This document shows, in pieces, positions 60,293 to 64,000 of a DNA stretch of 64,000 nt (position 1 is its first letter; each line of letters opens with the position of its first letter). The position numbers and the translations under genes were made by a program. The notes beneath the pieces were generated by a model. The model saw only the letters and a list, made by a program, of their open reading frames with translations, did no database searches and was not told the origin of the DNA. This DNA is from Nocardioides guangzhouensis (GTDB taxonomy: Bacteria; Actinomycetota; Actinomycetes; Propionibacteriales; Nocardioidaceae), in contig NZ_SDKM01000012.1 in the NCBI RefSeq assembly GCF_004519545.1, forward strand, positions 1-64,000. Direction: 5' to 3'.

Positions 60293-61561
60293 GTGGGCAC
60301 CAGCGACTCCACGACCGGCTCCGTCGGCTTCGCCGCGGCCATCGGCGGGGTCGCCGGCGCGTCCCTGGCCGCCCACCGGGGCGTCGGTACGGCGGCTCGC
60401 GCGGCCCTCGGCGGCGCCATCGCCCTGGGTGCCTCGGAGGCGGTGGCCCGCGCCGTCCAGCGGGAGGGCGAGATCCCGCCGCTGTGGCAGCGGATCGCGG
60501 TGAGCACCGCGCTGGCCGCGCCGCTCGGGTGGACCGCCGGGAAGGCCGGCGCGAGCCAACGGGCGATCGGCGTCGGCACGGGCGCGCTCGTCGGGGCGAT
60601 GGGGGTGCGGCCGCAGAAGGTGGCGATGGGACCGCTCGTGGGGCTGGCCGTCGGGCAGGCGCTCGCGGGCAGGGACGCCCCGGGGGCGACGGTGGCGAGC
60701 AGCACCGTCCTGGCCTACCGCGCCCTGTCCGCGCTGGTCTTCCGGGATGCCCAGGTCAGCCTGCTCGCGGACCGGGTCAGCGCCGCGGACCTGCCGTTCG
60801 TGGTGCCCCGCCCGGCCCGGACGAGGTACGTCGGCACCGGCTACGTCCGCGACCTGGCTGCCGAGCTGGGCGCCGTGCACACCCCCGACGCGCAGGACAC
60901 CGGGATCGTGGCCTCGCTCGACCCGCTGGCCGGGCCGGACCTCGACCCGGCGTCGGTCCACCCGCTGGTGCGGGAGTTCTACGAGCACACCACCCGTTTC
61001 GCCCTCGACATCGAGCCGGAGTGGCGGATGTGGGTGCGGCCGGGCTACCTCCTCTACCGCACCCTGGTCGCGCGGCCACTGGGGCAGGCCAGCCTGCCGA
61101 TGAACCAGCGCGAGGCGCAGCGCGGCATCCGCAGCCGCATCGACACCATCACCGGCGTCGACGGCACGGTGTCGGTGCGGGGCTGGATCCGGTCGTTCGC
61201 GGACGACGACGAGCCGATCATGACCGGGATCTACACCACCTACGCCCACGACGGCCGCGGCTACGTGAGCGTCGGGTTCCCGGTCCCGGAGGGCAGCTTC
61301 ACCGCGACCCTCCTGCCGCAGGGCCGACCGGACGGCGGGCTGAGGCTGACCAGTCGCGCCGACGACGACCAGTCCGGGCACTACCTCACCTACATCGACA
61401 CCCACGCGGACGAGCTGACCGCGCTGGCCGTGCACGGCTTCGAGGAGCAGCTCGACGTGTACGTCGACGACGGCACGCTGCGTGCCGAGCACGCGTTCTG
61501 GGTGTTCGGTTTCCCGTTCCTGACCCTGGACTACCGGATCTCGCGCAAGCCCACCGGCTGA
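60293..61561 (+). CDS. Conserved hypothetical protein
   Basis: A 422-residue protein. Residues 1-150 are Ala/Gly-rich and weakly hydrophobic ([53 protein letters not shown]), perhaps glycine-zipper-like membrane segments. The C-terminal two thirds form a soluble domain ([67 protein letters not shown]). I do not recognise the family. Confidence 0.7.
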   Translation: MGTSDSTTGSVGFAAAIGGVAGASLAAHRGVGTAARAALGGAIALGASEAVARAVQREGEIPPLWQRIAVSTALAAPLGWTAGKAGASQRAIGVGTGALVGAMGVRPQKVAMGPLVGLAVGQALAGRDAPGATVASSTVLAYRALSALVFRDAQVSLLADRVSAADLPFVVPRPARTRYVGTGYVRDLAAELGAVHTPDAQDTGIVASLDPLAGPDLDPASVHPLVREFYEHTTRFALDIEPEWRMWVRPGYLLYRTLVARPLGQASLPMNQREAQRGIRSRIDTITGVDGTVSVRGWIRSFADDDEPIMTGIYTTYAHDGRGYVSVGFPVPEGSFTATLLPQGRPDGGLRLTSRADDDQSGHYLTYIDTHADELTALAVHGFEEQLDVYVDDGTLRAEHAFWVFGFPFLTLDYRISRKPTG

Positions 61562-61622
61562 TCCCGGCGGCCCGACGCCCAGCGAAGGCTGAGGCTTCGA
61601 TGAGCGACGAACGGGTCCTCGC

Positions 61623-62213
61623 TCATGACGCCGACGCCACTCCGGGTCGCTCGGCCAGGGGCTTCAGGCCGCACGCGGCGGCGAAGCCGTCGGACTCGAT
61701 GCCGAGCGCCACGTTGCCGCGCGTGCTCATGTTGGCGAACGCGATGACCGAGGTGAGCTCGACCACGGCGGCAGGTCCGAGCTCTTCGCGCAACCGGGCC
61801 ACCAGGTCGTCAGTCACGGTCGGCGGGGTCTGGCTCATCGCCTCGGCATAGTCCAGGACGTCCCGCTCCAGCGGCGTGAAGACGTCGGCATCCCGCCACC
61901 GCGGGATCTCGCGCGCCTTCTCCACGTCGAGTCCCTTGTTGCGGGCCTCGAAGTAGTTGAAGTCCAGGCACCACGTGCACCCGACCAGTGACGCGACCGC
62001 CATGTGGGCGAACGACTTCAGGCCCTCGTCGCAGGCGTCCCACTTCTGCAGCTTGCCGCCGAGGCCGAAGCTGGCGAACAGCACCTTGGGGTTGTGCCAG
62101 TACACGCCCACCGCCGTCGGCACCTTGCCCAGCTTCCTCTCGATCATCCGCTTGATCAGCGCCCCCTTGACGCCGGTGATCTCGGCCGGGGGGATGCGGG
62201 TCGTGTGTTCCAT
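61623..62213 (-). CDS. Carboxymuconolactone decarboxylase-family protein 2
   Basis: A 196-residue paralogue of 56776-57363. LVGCTWCLDFNYFEARNKGLDVEKAREIPRWRDADVFTPLERDVLDYAEAM has the CxxC and the shared helix pair, and FANMSTRGNVALGIESDGFAAACGLKP parallels the C-terminus of the other copy. AGGAGGAACC precedes ATG 62213; an in-frame ATG at 62267 lies directly after the -10 element and would give a leaderless, longer form. The promoter matches that of paralogue 1. Confidence 0.87.
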   Translation of the reverse strand: MEHTTRIPPAEITGVKGALIKRMIERKLGKVPTAVGVYWHNPKVLFASFGLGGKLQKWDACDEGLKSFAHMAVASLVGCTWCLDFNYFEARNKGLDVEKAREIPRWRDADVFTPLERDVLDYAEAMSQTPPTVTDDLVARLREELGPAAVVELTSVIAFANMSTRGNVALGIESDGFAAACGLKPLAERPGVASAS

Positions 62214-62270
62214 GGTTCCTCCTGTGTCGGTGGCGGTGCGGACGGGTTGGAAGGTCGTCGCTGCCATGAA

Positions 62271-62297
62271 GACACCGGCCGGGCCGAGGATGTGACA
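62271..62297 (-). promoter_or_regulatory. ECF41-like promoter of CMD gene 2
   Basis: On the minus strand TGTCACA (62297-62291), 16 bases, TGTC (62274-62271), then TTCATGGCA. The CMD 1 promoter has the same elements, spacing and downstream TCCATGGCA. Confidence 0.65.
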
Positions 62298-62347
62298 TGG
62301 ACCGGGGCGGACGGCTGGTAGGCAGGCTCGCCGCGGACGAGCCCGCC

Positions 62348-62353
62348 TACCAT
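62348..62353 (+). promoter_or_regulatory. Putative -10 box (TACCAT)
   Basis: TACCAT lies 6 bases before ATG 62360, a leaderless arrangement that decides the start of the DinB gene. Confidence 0.5.
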
Positions 62354-62359
62354 GAGGTC

Positions 62360-62932
62360 ATGGGCGTCTGGGGAGCGTTGTTGCTCGACCAGCTGGACTT
62401 CTACCTGAACGCGCACCTGTTCCCGCGGCTCGAGGGCCTGACCGACGAGGAGTACTTCTGGGAGCCCGTCCCGGACTGCTGGTCCCTCGTCGAGGGGCCG
62501 GACGGATGGGAGATGCAGGGCTCCTGGCCGGAGCCCGAACCCGACCCGCCGCCAGTCACCACCATCGGCTGGCGGCTGGCCCACATCGGCGCCGCGAACA
62601 TCGGTGCCCGCACCAACGCGTTGTTCGGGGCCTCCGAGCCGGACCGGCCGATGTACGACCCGCGCTTCGTGTCGCCGATCCCCGGGTCGGCCCGCGACGC
62701 GATCGCGCTGCTGCACGAGGTCTGGGGTCGGTGGCGCGACGGGGTCGCCGGAATCGACGACCTGCACCTGCTCGCGCCGCTCGGCCCGGCGGGAGGGCCC
62801 TACGCCGACGACCCGCTGGCCGGCCTGGTCCTGCACGTCTCCCGCGAGACCATGCACCACGGCGGTGAGATCGGCGTCCTGCGCGACCTCTACGCGCGCC
62901 GTACCCCGGACCGACCAGGAGGCTCGACGTGA
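62360..62932 (+). CDS. DinB-family (mycothiol-type metalloenzyme) protein
   Basis: A 190-residue four-helix bundle protein. WGALLLDQLDFYLNAHLFPRLEGLTDEEYFWEPVPDCW opens the DinB/YfiT family, with putative metal ligands His in WRLAHIGAANIGAR and His in SRETMHHGGEIGVLRDLY. Actinobacterial members use mycothiol or bind metals in detoxification. ATG 62360 is chosen from the TACCAT box. The stop overlaps the next gene's start (GTGA). Confidence 0.85.
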   Translation: MGVWGALLLDQLDFYLNAHLFPRLEGLTDEEYFWEPVPDCWSLVEGPDGWEMQGSWPEPEPDPPPVTTIGWRLAHIGAANIGARTNALFGASEPDRPMYDPRFVSPIPGSARDAIALLHEVWGRWRDGVAGIDDLHLLAPLGPAGGPYADDPLAGLVLHVSRETMHHGGEIGVLRDLYARRTPDRPGGST

Positions 62933-63738
62933 ACCAGAACAACGACCGGACCGCCACCTTCCACCGCCTCCACGCGTCGGGGTGCTTCGTGATGCCGAAC
63001 CCCTGGGACGTGGGGAGCGCGCGGGCGCTGGAGCGGCTCGGGTTCCCGGCCCTGGCCACCACCAGCGCCGGCTTGGCCTGGACGCTCGGGCGCCCGGACA
63101 CGCAGGTCACCCTCGACGAGGCCCTCGCCCACCTGCGGGAGGTCGCCGGGGCCGTCTCGGTGCCGGTGAACGCCGACTTCGAGGGCGGGTACGCGGTGGC
63201 GCCAGCAGACGTCGCGGCCAACGTCGCGCGTGCCGTGGAGACCGGCGTCGCCGGGCTGTCGGTCGAGGACGCGTCCGGCGACGACGCCGACCCGCTGTAC
63301 GCGTTCGCGCTGTCCGTCGAGCGGATCGCCGCCGCCCGGGAGGCGATCGACGCGAGCGGCACCGGCGTGCTCCTCACCGGCCGCTCCGAGGGCTTCGTGC
63401 GGGGCCGTCCCGACCTCGACGAGACCATCCGTCGGCTCCGCGCCTACGCCGACGCCGGCGCCGACTGCCTCTACGCGCCCCGGATCGACACGCCCGCGCA
63501 GGTCACCGCGATCGTCGAGGCGGTGGCACCGAAGCCGGTCAACCTGCTGGTCAACGCGCCGTTCACGACGGTCGCCGAGTCGGCCGCGCTCGGGGTACGC
63601 CGGATCAGCGTCGGTGGCACCCTCGCCCGCACCGCCTGGGGCGGCTTCCTGTCCGCGGCCCGCGAGATCGCCGACGCCGGCACGTTCACGGGGTTCCAGG
63701 ACCTGCCGAACGTCGACGCGCTGCTCGGCGAATCCTGA
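62929..63738 (+). CDS. Isocitrate lyase/PEP mutase-family protein
   Basis: A 269-residue TIM-barrel enzyme. FVMPNPWDVGSARALERLGFPALATTSAGLAW, VNADFEGGYA (metal-binding Asp/Glu), GLSVEDAS and LTGRSEGFVRG are typical of the small PEP-mutase/isocitrate-lyase-like enzymes. The KKCGH motif of true isocitrate lyase is absent, so it likely cleaves or forms C-C or P-C bonds in another 2-oxo-acid substrate. AGGAGG and the GTGA overlap set the start and couple it to the DinB gene. Confidence 0.88.
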   Translation: MNQNNDRTATFHRLHASGCFVMPNPWDVGSARALERLGFPALATTSAGLAWTLGRPDTQVTLDEALAHLREVAGAVSVPVNADFEGGYAVAPADVAANVARAVETGVAGLSVEDASGDDADPLYAFALSVERIAAAREAIDASGTGVLLTGRSEGFVRGRPDLDETIRRLRAYADAGADCLYAPRIDTPAQVTAIVEAVAPKPVNLLVNAPFTTVAESAALGVRRISVGGTLARTAWGGFLSAAREIADAGTFTGFQDLPNVDALLGES

Positions 63739-63761
63739 CCTCGTACGACGCGAGCATCGGC

Positions 63762-63767
63762 GATACT
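63762..63767 (+). promoter_or_regulatory. Putative -10 box (GATACT)
   Basis: GATACT lies 7 bases before ATG 63775. Confidence 0.35.
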
Positions 63768-63774
63768 GCCGGTG

Positions 63775-64000
63775 ATGTCCGAGAGCCGACTGGAACCCCT
63801 TCTCCTGGGGCAGCGGGTTGTCGCGATCCTGGAGACGGGACTCCGGACCGCGACGTACAAGTTGGGCTCCTTGATGGCGCTGATCGACTACGCCATCGAG
63901 CACGTTCCGGACGATCCCGACGCGTCCGTCGAGGTTCCGATCCCCGACCTGGCCCAGCGGGTCCTGGAGCTCTACTGGCGTCAGGTGAGGCCGTTCGCCG
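63775..64000 (+). CDS. Partial gene of unknown function at window end
   Basis: The first 75 codons are open to the window end: MSESRLEPLLLGQRVVAILE, then GLRTATYKLGSLMALIDYA and DLAQRVLELYWRQVRPFA. The sequence is helix-rich. Codon use is mixed (CTT, GTT and TTG appear), unlike the neighbours, which may mark a transferred gene. The start resembles some proteins annotated as HNH endonucleases, but the diagnostic part would lie outside the window, so no function is assigned. Confidence 0.6.
   Translation, partial: MSESRLEPLLLGQRVVAILETGLRTATYKLGSLMALIDYAIEHVPDDPDASVEVPIPDLAQRVLELYWRQVRPFA

Noticed and set aside
62297..62359. Earlier ATG (62297) for the DinB gene
   Set aside because: It lies inside the ECF41-like -35 element of the divergent gene, while TACCAT is 6 bases before ATG 62360 where family sequence begins.

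Overview
The window is chromosomal DNA of a very high-GC actinobacterium. Gene content, strong G/C third-position bias, frequent leaderless starts (a TANNNT -10 box 6-7 bases before ATG/GTG) and the local repeat families resemble Nocardioidaceae such as Nocardioides; this placement is inference. No rRNA, tRNA, CRISPR array, insertion sequence or prophage was recognised. It looks like a core-metabolism region with many short intergenic repeats.

1-8.6 kb: monomeric NADP isocitrate dehydrogenase with a 14-bp palindrome in its promoter region, an MFS exporter, a frameshifted membrane-protein gene, an anchored beta-propeller protein, trpS, a 2H phosphoesterase, a YihY-type membrane protein and a small membrane protein. 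8.6-17 kb: two different succinate dehydrogenase/fumarate reductase operons (sdhCAB on minus, a second set on plus) on either side of a GT4 glycosyltransferase. 17-22.5 kb: mutA-mutB-meaB for methylmalonyl-CoA isomerisation. Both mutase subunits carry the same 75-bp repeat in frame, adding 25 residues to each. 22.5-23.3 kb: a gene-poor patch with a decayed reading frame and four palindromes spaced 51-52 bp.

23.3-45.3 kb is dominated by nucleoside uptake and breakdown: M20 amidohydrolase, BMP-type nucleoside-binding lipoprotein, ABC ATPase, two permeases, cytidine deaminase, a cytochrome P450 translationally coupled between cdd and deoA, thymidine phosphorylase, adenosine deaminase, a uridine-kinase-like protein, deoC with a complete aldehyde dehydrogenase and a second one that lacks the catalytic domain, and a PGM2-like phosphomutase that could be the phosphopentomutase. 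Together they could import (deoxy)nucleosides, deaminate and phosphorolyse them, and carry deoxyribose-5-phosphate to glyceraldehyde-3-phosphate, acetaldehyde and acetate. A fused solute-binding/VWA protein, a divergent DapB-like protein and a secreted protein are interspersed.

45.3-64 kb is a mixed set: crotonase, SRPBCC protein, lipoprotein hydrolase, an undescribed 51-residue small protein, VOC protein, serine beta-lactamase-like hydrolase, a MerR regulator with an aldo/keto reductase (matching 19-bp-spacer promoters), ornithine aminotransferase, MFS with LysR, several small membrane proteins, two carboxymuconolactone-decarboxylase paralogues that share an ECF41-like promoter, a phosphotransferase, a trypsin-like protease, a DinB protein coupled to an isocitrate-lyase/PEP-mutase family enzyme, and a gene cut by the window end.

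Short repeats recur: a palindrome built on GGTGACCCGGCACA (six copies, twice as close pairs), a GTTTCGAGACGCTCG...CTCCTCAACC element (intergenic and in coding sequence), and two 22-bp tandem arrays.
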